Below are positions 9,977 to 18,562 of a stretch of 64,000 bases of DNA, piece after piece. Position 1 is the stretch's first letter; the number at the start of each line of letters is the position of its first letter. Position numbers and translations under genes: made by a program. A model generated the notes under the pieces. That model worked only from the letters and a program-made list of their open reading frames with translations. It was not told the origin of the DNA and made no database searches. This stretch comes from CBDBJK01 sp965206395 (GTDB lineage Bacteria; Chloroflexota; Dehalococcoidia; Lucifugimonadales; CATOSD01), in the NCBI GenBank assembly GCA_965206395.1, contig CBDBJK010000004.1, positions 1-64,000 on the forward strand, given 5' to 3'.

Positions 9977-10588
9977 CTAGAGCAGGATGGGGAGCAGCGT
10001 GATGGGCTTGTGCTATCGGAGGCAGAAAGCCAGTTCATCAGGGTTCGTATCGACGGCTTCAACGCTGCCATAAAGGCTACTGCGGAGTCAGGAGGGCCTA
10101 GCGTACACGCCATTGACGTCGGCCAGTACCTGAATGACGCTCTTACCGGCAAAATTGAGATAATCGTTGATGGCCGCGTCTTGAGCAGAAAGTGGGTAAG
10201 GGGTGGAGGATTCACTCTGGATGGAGTTCACCCCGGATACACAGGGCAGGCTCTGATCGCCAATTTCGTATTGGAAGAACTGAATAATGTTCTGGGGCTT
10301 GAGGCTTCGACTTACGATCTGGACGAGGTCTCTGCAGGCGACCCCTATGTCGACCGCGACGGGGATGGCTGGGCACCTGGGCCGAGCTACGAAGCATCCG
10401 GTATTGCGAAACTGCTGTTTCAGTTCAAAGACCCGGATGACGGAGACGCCGGGGTGCAGGCCGCAATGCCCCCTGATATCTGGGACATAATCTCGGATAT
10501 TCTTCTGAGGCAGATTCTGGGCATCAAAGCGGTTAGTGACGAAGCTGCGCGCCTGGGATACGTGTCCACAGAGTGAATAGATAAGCTA

Positions 10589-11418
10589 GGTTGTGTTGAC
10601 ATTTCATCTGAGCCATATGAGAGCACCGACGAAGTTCAAGAATCCCAGGAAACGCGATGACAGCTTGTCAAAGCGAGAGAAGATATGCCGGTAGTGCTTG
10701 ATCTTGTTGATGAAACACTCCACAAGGTGGCGCTCTCGGTAAAGGTACTCATCATACTCTCGTGGCGTCTTTCGATTTGACCGAGGTGGAATCACAGGTA
10801 ACGCGCCCCTGCCCAGGATGCATTGGAGAAAATCCATCGAATCGTATCCCTTATCAGCAATCACATGCTCGGTTTCGAAATCAGCAATCAATGCCTGTGC
10901 CTGGGTGATGTCGTGACGTTGACCTGCTGTGAGCTCAAAGCGCAACGGGTTGCCCAATCCATCCACGCTCACGTGGATCTTGGTACTGAACCCGCCTCGG
11001 CTCCGGCCAAGAGCTTGGGCCGATTGGCCACCGTTTTTTTGGAGGCTCCAGCAGCACAGGGATGAGCGCGAACCACAGTGCTATCACAGTGCTATCACAG
11101 TGCTATCAATGATGACATGCTCCATATCGGGGTCTTGCACAAAATGCTGATGCATTCGTTCCCATACACCCTTTTCACACCAGCGTGCGAAGCGCTTATA
11201 TACGCTGTTCCAGTGACCGTAGTGCTCAGGCAGCAGTCTCCAAGGAGCACCACTTCGTGCCATCCACAGGATGGCCTCGACGTAGCGCCTGCAATCGTCC
11301 TCCTCTCCAACGTAGAGGTCTGGGCATGAGCGCAGAAATTCAAGGATTTTCGACCATTGTTCATTGCGTAATTCAGTCGTTGACATGTATCCATTATGCA
11401 CCAAATGTCAACACAACC
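10589..11418 (-). mobile_element. IS427-like IS5-family element, copy 1
   Basis: 830 bp with 16-bp terminal repeats GGTTGTGTTGACATTT. TA flanks both ends (10587-10588 and 11419-11420) inside a CTAG context. Its right end directly abuts IS630 copy 2, which used the flanking TA as target. The second copy (40490-41319) is nearly identical. Confidence 0.92.
10604..11386 (-). pseudogene. IS427-like transposase broken by an 11-bp triplication
   Basis: OrfA begins at ATG 11386 (MSTTELRNEQW) and OrfB ends at 10604 (GFLNFVGALIWLR). OrfA stops early because GATAGCACTGT is present three times in a row (about 11079-11111, minus strand). With one unit the frame runs through D-S-T-V-V-R-A-H-P-C-A-A-G-A-S-K-K, including the first catalytic Asp, to an A7 slippery run where a -1 shift enters OrfB (N-G-G-Q-S-A-Q-A-L-G-R-S-R-G-G). 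The two extra units add 22 bases and create a stop. The intended product would be about 253 residues. Confidence 0.85.
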
Positions 11419-11420
11419 TA

Positions 11421-12672
11421 GTGGTCCAACATCATTGAAATGAATACCATGATAGTCATTGTTCCTCTTGGGGGTTCAATCGTAACGTTGAACCGAGGAG
11501 GAACCATGATGTCTACCAAGAAGTACCGTATCAGACTGACTACCGACGAACAACAGGAACTCAACGCCTTGGTCTCACGCGGTCGGGCTGCGGCGTACAA
11601 ACAGACCCATGCGCGCATTCTGCTGATGAGCGATGAGTCACGCTCGGACGGGGGAATGAAGGACGCGGACATCACCAGCGCGCTCGGTGTGGGACAGTCA
11701 ACGGTCGAGCGAATACGCAAGCGCTGTGTGGAGGAGGGGGTCGAGTCTGCGCTGAATCGCAAAAAGCAACTGCGTCGGCGTCAAAAGAGACTGGACGGCG
11801 AAGGTGAAGCACGGTTGATAGCGATGGCCTGCGGGGAACCGCCGGAGGGGCGTGTGCCAGTTGGACCCTGAAGCTGTTGGCTGACCAGTTGGTCGAGTGT
11901 GAGATAGTCGGGACCATTAGCACCGAGACGGTTCGCCAGGCGCTTAAAAAAAAAACGAACTGAAGCCGTGGCTGAAGCAGAGTTGGTGCATCCCGCCCGG
12001 TCAGAGCGCGGAGTTTGTGTGCGCGATGGAAGACGTGATGGAAGACGTACTGGAGGTCTACCAACGGCCGTACGATGGGAATGAGGTTCTGGTGTGCATG
12101 GATGAGACGAGCAAACAGCAAGTCAAGGAGACGCGAGTGCCGCGTCCCGCAGCGCCCGGCTTATCGGCGGCATACGACTACGAATACGAGCGCAATGGAG
12201 TGAGCAGCCTGTTCATGCTGTTTGCACCGTTGGACGGATGGCGCCGAGTCGAGGTCAGAGAGCGTCGCACGAAGGTGGACTGGGCGCATGTGATAAAGAA
12301 ACTGGTCGACGAGGACTACCCTGACAGAGACCGGATCGTGCTGGTAATGGACAATCTCAACACTCACAAGCTGTCCTCGCTATACGAGGCATTCGAGCCT
12401 GCTGAGGCGAGGCGTATAGCTGAGCGACTGGAGATACACTACACTCCCAAACACGGGAGTTGGTTGAATATGGCGGAGATAGAGATCGGTGTGCTGGCTC
12501 GACAGTGCCTGGACCGACGGATTGCCAATCAAGACATCCTGCGCGGCGAGGTCAATGCTTGGCAGAATCAACGCAACCGGGATGTGATACGAGTGGATTG
12601 GCGCTTCACTACCGAGGATGCGCGCATCAAGCTAAAGTCACTCTACCCATCAATACAAAAACGTTGAACCAC
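11421..12672 (+). mobile_element. IS630-like element, copy 2
   Basis: 1252 bp, TA-flanked (11419-11420 and 12673-12674). It inserted at the TA that is also the target site of the IS427-like element, so the two elements lie head to tail without spacer. It shares with copy 3 a 9-bp deletion relative to copy 1. Confidence 0.93.
11506..12667 (+). pseudogene. IS630-family transposase, frameshifted
   Basis: Same protein as in copies 1 and 3, but an extra TG in GGGGCGTGTGCC (about 11850) ends the HTH frame at 11871, before the A-run. The A-run here has ten residues. The DDE part (from about 12017) is intact. The lesion lies in the HTH/linker part, so this copy probably depends on transposase from elsewhere. 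Confidence 0.85.
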
Positions 12673-12704
12673 TAGTCACCACTCACACAATAGTTAGCAA
12701 AGCA

Positions 12705-12752
12705 CCGCTTTCCGCTCAGTCGAGAACAAAGCCTCGACTGAGCGGAAAGCGG
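12705..12752 (-). terminator. Perfect 20-bp hairpin downstream of the SDR gene
   Basis: Two 20-base arms (12705-12724 and 12733-12752) pair perfectly around AACAAAGC, starting 5 bp after the SDR stop codon. It has no T-tract, so it is either a terminator of unusual type or an mRNA 3'-end stabiliser. Confidence 0.6.
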
Positions 12753-12756
12753 TCTG

Positions 12757-13548
12757 TCACAGCATCGAACGCACCAGCCCGCCATCCACCAGCATAGTTG
12801 TCCCTGTTATGTAGCTGGCCTTCTCAGATGCGAGAAATGCGACCAGGTACGCAAACTCATCAGGTCGCCCGATGCGTCCGATAGCAGTTTCGGCTGCCCG
12901 CTCATCGAGTGCTTGCTCGACAGGAATGCCCAACTCATTTGCGCGAGAGGTAACATTTGACAACATGCGATCTGTCAGAATAGAGCCAGGGCAGACATTG
13001 TTAATCAGGATGTTGTCTCTGCCAACCTCATCGGCAAGACTCTTGGAGAAGGCGACTACGCCCATTCTGGTCGCACCGGACAGGGCCAGATTATCGATAG
13101 GTTGGTAGACCGTAGCGGCGAGAATGTTTATGATTCGCCCTCCGCCTTGTCTTTTCATGTGAGGAATAGCCTCTCTGGACATGCGAGCGAAAAACAAAAG
13201 CGAACGCTGTATTGCGGTATTCCAGGTGTCTTCATCGGCAGTCGCGGCTCTGGCAAGCGGAGGGCCGCCGGAGTTATTAATCAGGATGTCCAGTTGCCCG
13301 AAATGCTCGACAGTGGAGGCCACCACGTCCCGAATCGTCTCGTAACTGTCCAGATCGCCCGCATGTACCAGGACCTGGGAGCCGCTTGACTGACGAATTT
13401 CCTCTGCCGCCTGCTCCAGGTCTGCTCGCGTGCGACTGCATATGGTGAGGTTTACCCCTTCCTGCGCTAGCACATCGGCGCACGCCCTTCCCAGGCCCTT
13501 GCTGGCCCCTCCAACCAGGGCGACTTTGCCCTTCAGTTTCAAGTCCAT
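12757..13548 (-). CDS. SDR-family oxidoreductase lacking the Tyr-x3-Lys motif
   Basis: A 263-residue Rossmann protein. The cofactor loop is GGASKGLG (13-20) and the NNAG motif reads NNSG (91-94). At the place of the usual Y-x-x-x-K, the sequence is L-S-G-A-T-R (156-161), so both catalytic Tyr and Lys are absent. The C-terminal ASYITGTTMLVDGG is typical of FabG-like SDRs. A branch of FabG-like proteins with LSNALR in this position is known to me; activity may differ or be lost. It lies 27 bp downstream of the ThuA-like gene on the same strand and probably shares its transcript. Confidence 0.82.
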   Translation of the reverse strand: MDLKLKGKVALVGGASKGLGRACADVLAQEGVNLTICSRTRADLEQAAEEIRQSSGSQVLVHAGDLDSYETIRDVVASTVEHFGQLDILINNSGGPPLARAATADEDTWNTAIQRSLLFFARMSREAIPHMKRQGGGRIINILAATVYQPIDNLALSGATRMGVVAFSKSLADEVGRDNILINNVCPGSILTDRMLSNVTSRANELGIPVEQALDERAAETAIGRIGRPDEFAYLVAFLASEKASYITGTTMLVDGGLVRSML

Positions 13549-13575
13549 CTGAAAATCATGTCCTCTCTGTTAAAG

Positions 13576-14271
13576 TTAGGCCTTGTTGGTGGCCCAGTCT
13601 ACTCCATTAAGAATTATTTTCTGAAATTCAGGCGTCTTGAAACTCAATCCGTTATGTCCTAGCAAGGTTACAAATACCTTGCCGCTTCCGAAGCTGCGCG
13701 TCCAGCCAAGAGGATATGTTCCGCCTGCCATTTCGATCGGCTCACGCCCTACAGCATTCCTTGGAAGGACTCCTCCCTCGAAATCAGAGGTTAGGAAAAC
13801 GTCATTGCCGCCGTCTTCCTTGTACTCGAGGTTTCCCAGATAAAACTCATCGTTAGTCTCGAAGTCCGATATACTCTGCGCGCCTGCATGATTTGCGTTC
13901 TTCACGTTCACAGTGAACTTGCCGTACGGAGGATGGTAGCTCTTGCCAGGGACCCAACCGCCTCCCGTGATATTGTAGTACTCAAACCAGTCTTCGGAGG
14001 CCGAGCCAGAGATGTGGATGCACACGAAGCCCTTGCCGCCCTCGATGTAGCTGGTCATTCCGGCCTGCTCATCCTTGGTCATGCCATTTTCGCCAGCCCT
14101 CATCGTATTGAACACCAGGGCATCATACGAGTTCATTTTATCGGAATCGGCCAGGACGCTGGCGTCTTCAGTGACGGTTAAATCGTGACCTGCGGCCTTG
14201 AGAAACTCCTCTAAAATTGGTGTGGATTCCTCATAAGGATGACTTCCACCAGAAATCACAAGTAGATTCAT
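13576..14271 (-). CDS. ThuA-like domain protein
   Basis: A 231-residue protein of the ThuA/class I glutamine amidotransferase-like fold. Recognisable parts are the N-terminal ISGGSHPYEES strand, GKGFVCIHISGSASEDW (about 78-94) and the C-terminal W-T-R-S-F-G-S-G-K-V-F-V-T-L-L-G-H. ThuA-type proteins are linked to sugar (trehalose) utilisation, and some to keto-sugar or glycoside oxidation; the exact reaction is not settled. GGAGG stands 6 bases before the ATG. Its leader lies in an 85-bp repeat whose second copy is upstream of the SDR gene at 14487-15314. Confidence 0.78.
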   Translation of the reverse strand: MNLLVISGGSHPYEESTPILEEFLKAAGHDLTVTEDASVLADSDKMNSYDALVFNTMRAGENGMTKDEQAGMTSYIEGGKGFVCIHISGSASEDWFEYYNITGGGWVPGKSYHPPYGKFTVNVKNANHAGAQSISDFETNDEFYLGNLEYKEDGGNDVFLTSDFEGGVLPRNAVGREPIEMAGGTYPLGWTRSFGSGKVFVTLLGHNGLSFKTPEFQKIILNGVDWATNKA

Positions 14272-14351
14272 GAAATACCTCCAATCGTTTTGTAGATTAT
14301 TTGGGGCAGCGGCAATTTACAGTTTGGTTTTTATCAGAATTTAGGCAATAG
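14267..14351. repeat. 85-bp direct repeat, copy A (leader of the ThuA-like gene)
   Basis: This contains the ATG, Shine-Dalgarno sequence and upstream leader of the ThuA-like gene. It matches copy B (15387-15435 plus 16319-16354) over the same 85 bases with about 12 mismatches. Confidence 0.8.
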
Positions 14352-14486
14352 TTTGCAAACACGCCCTAGTCAAAAGGTCAATGATCTCCCGAGCGTCGGC
14401 AATTAATCCATCCGCTTCAGCTTGAGGAATCTTTTTGCTCGTCTGTGCGTGTACTGTTCCGAGCACCCGACCATTCCATTTTGTCG

Positions 14487-15314
14487 TTACAAACGCAACC
14501 GCAGAGTGTACGAATCGTTTTGCTGTATTTCTTCAGCGCGCCGTAGCAGGTCAGCCTCATCCTCTGAGTCGCTGATGTGCCTACCGGTTAAAGCGTCGGC
14601 CCTGCCTGAGGCCAAGAACATGAACATATTCACGCAGGTTTCCAGAGGAGTTTCTGCGCCTTCCTCGAATCTTGCGCTCAAGATTTTTCGCGTCGAGCTA
14701 TGAATGTCCGGCGAGCTGGAGACCCGTTCTGTCATCTCCGTACGCACAAAACCTGGGGCAAATGCGAAAACAGTCACCCCAGTGTCTTCTAGTTGCCTGG
14801 CAAGGATATTCGAATACTGCGAGATTGCGGCTCTTGATACTGTATAACTACTAGCGTAAGGAAGACGACCCAAAGCAGCGCCGCTGGAAATATTGATAAC
14901 CCGGCCTCTGCCTCGTTCGATCATTCCGGGCAATGCTCGACGGGTAAACATATAAGAGCCACGCAAGTTGATCTCGAGCGTGTGCCACCATTCATCGGGG
15001 TCCGTCAGCCAATCTTCTTTGATCTCTCCGGTAACACCCGCGTTGTTTACCAGAAGATCCACCAGCCCTAGCTGCTGTTCAGTGGCAGTCACCGCTTGCT
15101 CTACACTCTGTGGGTTGGAAGCATCTCCCGCAATAGCAAGAGCGCGTCCACCTGCACTCTCAATTAATTTAACAGTCTCGGCAAGCTGGTCTTCAGAGCG
15201 CGCTGTTACAGCTACCGATGATCCCGCTTGAGCAAGAGCCTCTGCGAACGCTCTTCCTAAGCCTCTCCCGCCTCCGGTGACGAGTGCTATTGTCCCGTCC
15301 AGTTGTTCAGACAT
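14487..15314 (-). CDS. SDR-family oxidoreductase (Tyr-x3-Arg variant)
   Basis: A 275-residue SDR with TGGGRGLG (13-20), NNAG (around 92) and NISSGAA, with the catalytic Ser. The active-site motif is Y-T-V-S-R rather than Y-x-x-x-K, that is, Lys replaced by Arg. The C-terminal part is longer and more acidic than usual (SDSEDEADLLRRAEEIQ, in part). GGAGGG precedes the ATG. Neighbours are the ThuA-like gene downstream and the IS1031-like element upstream, which may have removed or replaced its promoter. Probable NAD(P)-dependent alcohol or ketone oxidoreductase. Confidence 0.85.
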   Translation of the reverse strand: MSEQLDGTIALVTGGGRGLGRAFAEALAQAGSSVAVTARSEDQLAETVKLIESAGGRALAIAGDASNPQSVEQAVTATEQQLGLVDLLVNNAGVTGEIKEDWLTDPDEWWHTLEINLRGSYMFTRRALPGMIERGRGRVINISSGAALGRLPYASSYTVSRAAISQYSNILARQLEDTGVTVFAFAPGFVRTEMTERVSSSPDIHSSTRKILSARFEEGAETPLETCVNMFMFLASGRADALTGRHISDSEDEADLLRRAEEIQQNDSYTLRLRL

Positions 15315-15435
15315 TCATTTCCCTCCAGGACAATTCGTGGTCATATTACCACAAGGAAAGATTACTGGAGTAAATCAAGCCTAGACTTCATGAAATACCT
15401 CCAATCGTTTTGTAGAATATCTGGGCCAAGGCTTA

Positions 15436-16315
15436 GAGCGTCTAACAAAACCTAATAAAAGGGGTTAGAATCTGGACATTCTCTGGAGGAGGATGACCTA
15501 ATGTCTAAGCCCCTTGTAAGCGATGAATTCTGGGAACTGGTGCAACCTTTACTGCCGCCACAACCACCGAAGCCGAAAGGAGGAAGGCCCAGGATACCTG
15601 ACAGACAGGTCCTAAGTGGGATACTGTTCGTACTAAAGACAGGCATTGGCTGGGAAGACCTACCCAAGGAGATGGACTGTGGCAGTGGGATGACCTGCTG
15701 GAGGCGCCTCAGAGATTGGCACCAGTCGGGAGTCTGGGAGCGCATCCACTTGGTATGCCTTGAGCGCCTGCAAGCAGCTGAGCGCATAGACTGGACTCGC
15801 GCAGTGCTGGACAGTGCTTCAGTGCGAGCAGTTTTTGGGGGCAGAAAACAGGCCCCAACCCCACGGACAGGGCGAAGGCGGGTAGCAAGCATCATATCAT
15901 AACCGATGCCCAGGGCATTCCACTGGCGGTCAGGTTGACTGGCGCGAACGCTCACGATGTCACCCAAGCCCTTGAGTTGGTGGATGCCATACCTGCTGTC
16001 AAGGGCAAGCGAGGCAGGCCTCGCAAGCGTCCTCTTCAGGCGCAGGGAGACAGAGGGTATGACTCTGAGCCTGTTCGCAAGGAGTTGAAGAAGCGACATA
16101 TCTGGCCGCTGCTGGCCAAGCGAGGTGAGCCGCATGGCAGCGGGTTGGGTGTGCATAGATGGGTGGTTGAGAGAAGCCTGAGTTGGCTTCATCAGTTCCG
16201 ACGCTTACGGGTTCGATATGAGCGCAGGGCAGACATACATGAGGCTTTCTTGGCCATAGGTTGTGCCATCATCTGCTCTCGCTTTCTGTTCCAATAATGG
16301 TTTTGTTAGACGCTC
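15436..16315 (+). mobile_element. IS5-family element (IS1031-like), copy 1
   Basis: 880 bp, terminal repeats GAGCGTCTAACAAAACC, flanked by TTA on both sides (15433-15435 and 16316-16318), which fits the 3-bp TNA duplication of this group. An identical-length copy in the opposite direction lies at 33558-34437. Confidence 0.93.
15501..16297 (+). CDS. IS1031-like transposase (two frames, -1 frameshift)
   Basis: OrfA (15501-15902) and OrfB (ending at 16297) join by a -1 shift near the GGGGGCAGAAAAC stretch (about 15835-15848), giving G-G-R-K-T-G-P-N-P-T-D-R and about 265 residues. DDE residues are in LDSASVRA, GDRGYDS and the VVERSLSWLHQFRR helix. The same layout in both copies argues that the shift is part of the element's normal expression. 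Confidence 0.85.
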
Positions 16316-16537
16316 TTAGTTACAGTTCGGCATTTATCAGAATTTAGGCAATAGAACTGCTGTTATTGGATTGCCGGGATTCTGCCCTCTCCGAATGGGA
16401 TGAGTGTAGCAAGGGCATAGTAGGGCGTCAAGCAGGTGTTGGACGCCAGGTTTTTTCTTGGGAATCCCCAGGCGTTTTCTGGTACTATGAAACACGTCAC
16501 CATATACAAGAAACAGGTTTGTCATGTGGAGGGGCCA

Positions 16538-17374
16538 ATGACCTACGAGACGCTGCTGCTAGACCAGACAGACGCCGTTCTCAAGATTACGGTGAATCGT
16601 CCCGAAGTGCGTAATGCTCAGAGCCGCATCATGCTGGAAGAGTTCGACGACGCTCTGATGAAGACCGCAGACGACGATTCGGTGCGCGTGGTCATCGTTG
16701 CGGGCGCTGGTGAACACTTCTCGTCAGGCCATGACCTGGGCAGCCCACAGGAGAAGGCAGACAGAGAGCGTCGCCCATACTCTCCTGGAATTCCCGGCGC
16801 GTACCAACGAAGCTGGAACCAGAACTTCGCAAACGTTCTGCGCTGGCGCGACTTCCCCAAGCCTACCATCGCGCAGGTTCAAGGTTACTGCATTATGGGC
16901 GGCCTTATACTGGCGACAGCATGCGACCTTATTGTGGCTTCTGAGGATGCCAAGTTTTCAGACCGCACCGTGCGATGGGGCGGCCCCCATGTGCAGTATG
17001 CCAGCCTCCCCTGGGAGATAGGCTTCAGAAAGGCCAAGGAGTATCTTTTCACAGGAGACTGGATAAACGCCGACGAAGCGAAAAGATTGGGGCTGGTCAA
17101 CCGCGTCGTGCCTCGCGACAAGCTAGAAGAGGAGACGATGGCGCTGGCCCAGCACATAGTCCTGCAAGACCCATTCGCTTTGCGTATCTCCAAGTTCTCG
17201 GTCAACCAGATGCAAGACGATATGGGCTTTCGTACTGCTGTTACCAGCTCTTTCCAGACACACGCCCTGTCGATTGCCTACCGCCGCGAGCGTGACGGCG
17301 GAGACTCTTTCGAACAAGGCATGGGAACACAACGGGCGAAGGCAAGGGATGAGCGGTTCGGCGACCAGCGGTAA
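16538..17374 (+). CDS. Crotonase-family protein (enoyl-CoA hydratase/isomerase-like)
   Basis: ATG 16538 is chosen for the GGAGGGG just upstream; the frame is open 100 bases further, but that lacks family similarity. The 278-residue protein has the oxyanion-hole segments F-S-S-G-H-D-L (61-67) and G-Y-C-I-M-G-G (116-122). The two glutamates used for hydration in enoyl-CoA hydratase are not present: position 144-equivalent is Ile (GGLILATACD) and the 164-equivalent is Thr. It therefore probably catalyses another crotonase reaction, such as isomerisation, hydrolysis or C-C cleavage. It lies 14 bp before a CaiB pair and likely acts on their CoA product. Confidence 0.85.
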   Translation: MTYETLLLDQTDAVLKITVNRPEVRNAQSRIMLEEFDDALMKTADDDSVRVVIVAGAGEHFSSGHDLGSPQEKADRERRPYSPGIPGAYQRSWNQNFANVLRWRDFPKPTIAQVQGYCIMGGLILATACDLIVASEDAKFSDRTVRWGGPHVQYASLPWEIGFRKAKEYLFTGDWINADEAKRLGLVNRVVPRDKLEEETMALAQHIVLQDPFALRISKFSVNQMQDDMGFRTAVTSSFQTHALSIAYRRERDGGDSFEQGMGTQRAKARDERFGDQR

Positions 17375-17388
17375 TGGGTGAAGGCTAA

Positions 17389-18561
17389 ATGAGTGCCCTC
17401 TCCGACCTTCAAGTTGTAGACCTTTCAACAGGCATCGCTGGCCCATTCTGTACCAAGCTGTTCGCCGACTTCGGAGCAGATGTAATCAAGGTTGAGCCGT
17501 TAGGTGGTGACGAAGCCCGAGACCTCGGCTCATTTCCTGATGACATAGCCAACGATGAAACTAGCGGCATCTTCCTATACCTGAACACCAACAAGCGCGA
17601 CGTCACCCTGGACATCGAAACAGAGCAAGGCAAAAGCCTGCTCAGGAAGCTGATAGAACTCTCGGATGTAGTTGTGGAGAGCTTCACGCCGGGCTATATG
17701 GAGCAGCTTGGATTCAGCTACGACACTCTCGAACAGATCAAACCTGGTATTGTTCTCGCTTCCATAACTCCCTTTGGTCAGACCGGGCCTTGGTGTCATT
17801 ACCAGGCCACAGACCTGATTGAATACGCTGTGTCTGGCCTGGGCTATGTTAACGGTAGGCCGGATAGGGAGCCTCTGAAGGAGCCTGGATTCGAGTCCTA
17901 TTATCAGGGCGGGGCAAGTGCCTTTGCCGGGGCCATGACCGCCCTGGCTTACAGGGGCATCAGCGGCGAAGGGCAACACGTGGACATCTCCATACAGGAA
18001 GCGGCGGTGTCCATGTTTGGCCCGCAGTTCCTTGGTGCTATGCATTCCGGCCAATCGCCTGAGCGAGGCTCTACACCTCTCCTGCCCTGCAAAGACGGCT
18101 ACGTGGCCCTGAACGTTCGGCATGACGCCACCTGGGAATACATGTGGCTTTTCTTCGGCGAGCCTGAGATGACGGAGGATGCTCGCTTCGCCACCGCAGC
18201 AGACCGGCGAAAGCACAGCAAGGAGCTTGAAGAGCTTTTGCTGCCACGCCTTGCCAAATACACGATGGAGGAGCTTTTTCACGGACTCGCTCCCTTGCGC
18301 ATTCTAGTGGGAATGACGCTCGACGTAGGACAACTGGTTCATGACCCCCATCTTCAAGAGAGGAACTTTTTCGTAGAGTCTCTCCATCCGGTTGCAGGCA
18401 GCGTTACCTTTCCTGGAGCGCCATTCAAGATGAGCGAGACCCCGTGGACTTTCAGCGGGCCCGCGCCTCTGAAGGGTCAGCACAACGAGGATATATTCTG
18501 CAACGCGTTGGGCTACAGTCGAGAAGACCTCAGGCGTTGGCAGGAAGGAGCCGTCGTCTAG
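17389..18561 (+). CDS. Family III CoA-transferase, type A (CaiB/BaiF)
   Basis: A 390-residue CaiB/BaiF protein, expected to move CoA between carboxylates. The N-terminal GPFCTKLFADFGADVIKVE and FLYLNTNKRDVTLD, and the later ITPFGQTGP and LLPCKDGYVAL segments, define the type A form used here. At the place of the catalytic Asp of formyl-CoA transferase (D-x-x-A/G-G) this protein has S170 (E-S-Y-Y-Q-G-G). It is followed after 1 bp by a type B paralogue with the Asp. Likely one subunit of a heteromer that charges a substrate for the upstream crotonase. Confidence 0.88.
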   Translation: MSALSDLQVVDLSTGIAGPFCTKLFADFGADVIKVEPLGGDEARDLGSFPDDIANDETSGIFLYLNTNKRDVTLDIETEQGKSLLRKLIELSDVVVESFTPGYMEQLGFSYDTLEQIKPGIVLASITPFGQTGPWCHYQATDLIEYAVSGLGYVNGRPDREPLKEPGFESYYQGGASAFAGAMTALAYRGISGEGQHVDISIQEAAVSMFGPQFLGAMHSGQSPERGSTPLLPCKDGYVALNVRHDATWEYMWLFFGEPEMTEDARFATAADRRKHSKELEELLLPRLAKYTMEELFHGLAPLRILVGMTLDVGQLVHDPHLQERNFFVESLHPVAGSVTFPGAPFKMSETPWTFSGPAPLKGQHNEDIFCNALGYSREDLRRWQEGAVV

Positions 18562-18562
18562 A

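Larger units (their letters stand above)
7666..10576 (+). pseudogene. Secreted SGNH/GDSL hydrolase split by an IS5 element
   Basis: Removing the element at 8780-9976 and one CTAG copy rejoins the reading frame exactly (...Y-V-N-E-P-L-E-Q-D-G...) into a 569-residue protein. The 5' part has a hydrophobic leader ending near GADA, the block I motif GIGDSLTHG (nucleophile Ser) and the G-N-N-D block III motif. The 3' part has the catalytic D-G-V-H-P-G-Y block V, then a DRDGDG calcium-loop-like segment. The insertion separates Ser from the Asp/His pair, so neither half can be active. ATG 7666 follows AAGGAGG closely. Probable original role: extracellular esterase or lipase. Confidence 0.9.
15387..16354. 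repeat. 85-bp direct repeat, copy B, split by an IS
   Basis: Bases 15387-15435 and 16319-16354 together equal copy A in length (85 bp). The IS1031-like element and one TTA lie between them. The copy still carries GGAGG and an ATG (minus strand), but that reading frame stops after nine codons, so it looks like the relic of a second ThuA-like gene start. Confidence 0.75.

Noticed and set aside
8776..10588. A composite transposon formed by the IS5 and IS427-like elements around the hydrolase 3' part
   Set aside because: The elements differ in ends and family, and each has its own target duplication.
11079..11111. Three 11-bp units as the start of a CRISPR-like array
   Set aside because: The units are tandem without spacers and lie inside a transposase gene.
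15452..16192. Long minus-strand open frame (246 residues) opposite the IS1031-like transposase, also at 33681-34421
   Set aside because: It is the antisense shadow of the transposase; it has no family similarity and follows the IS in both copies.
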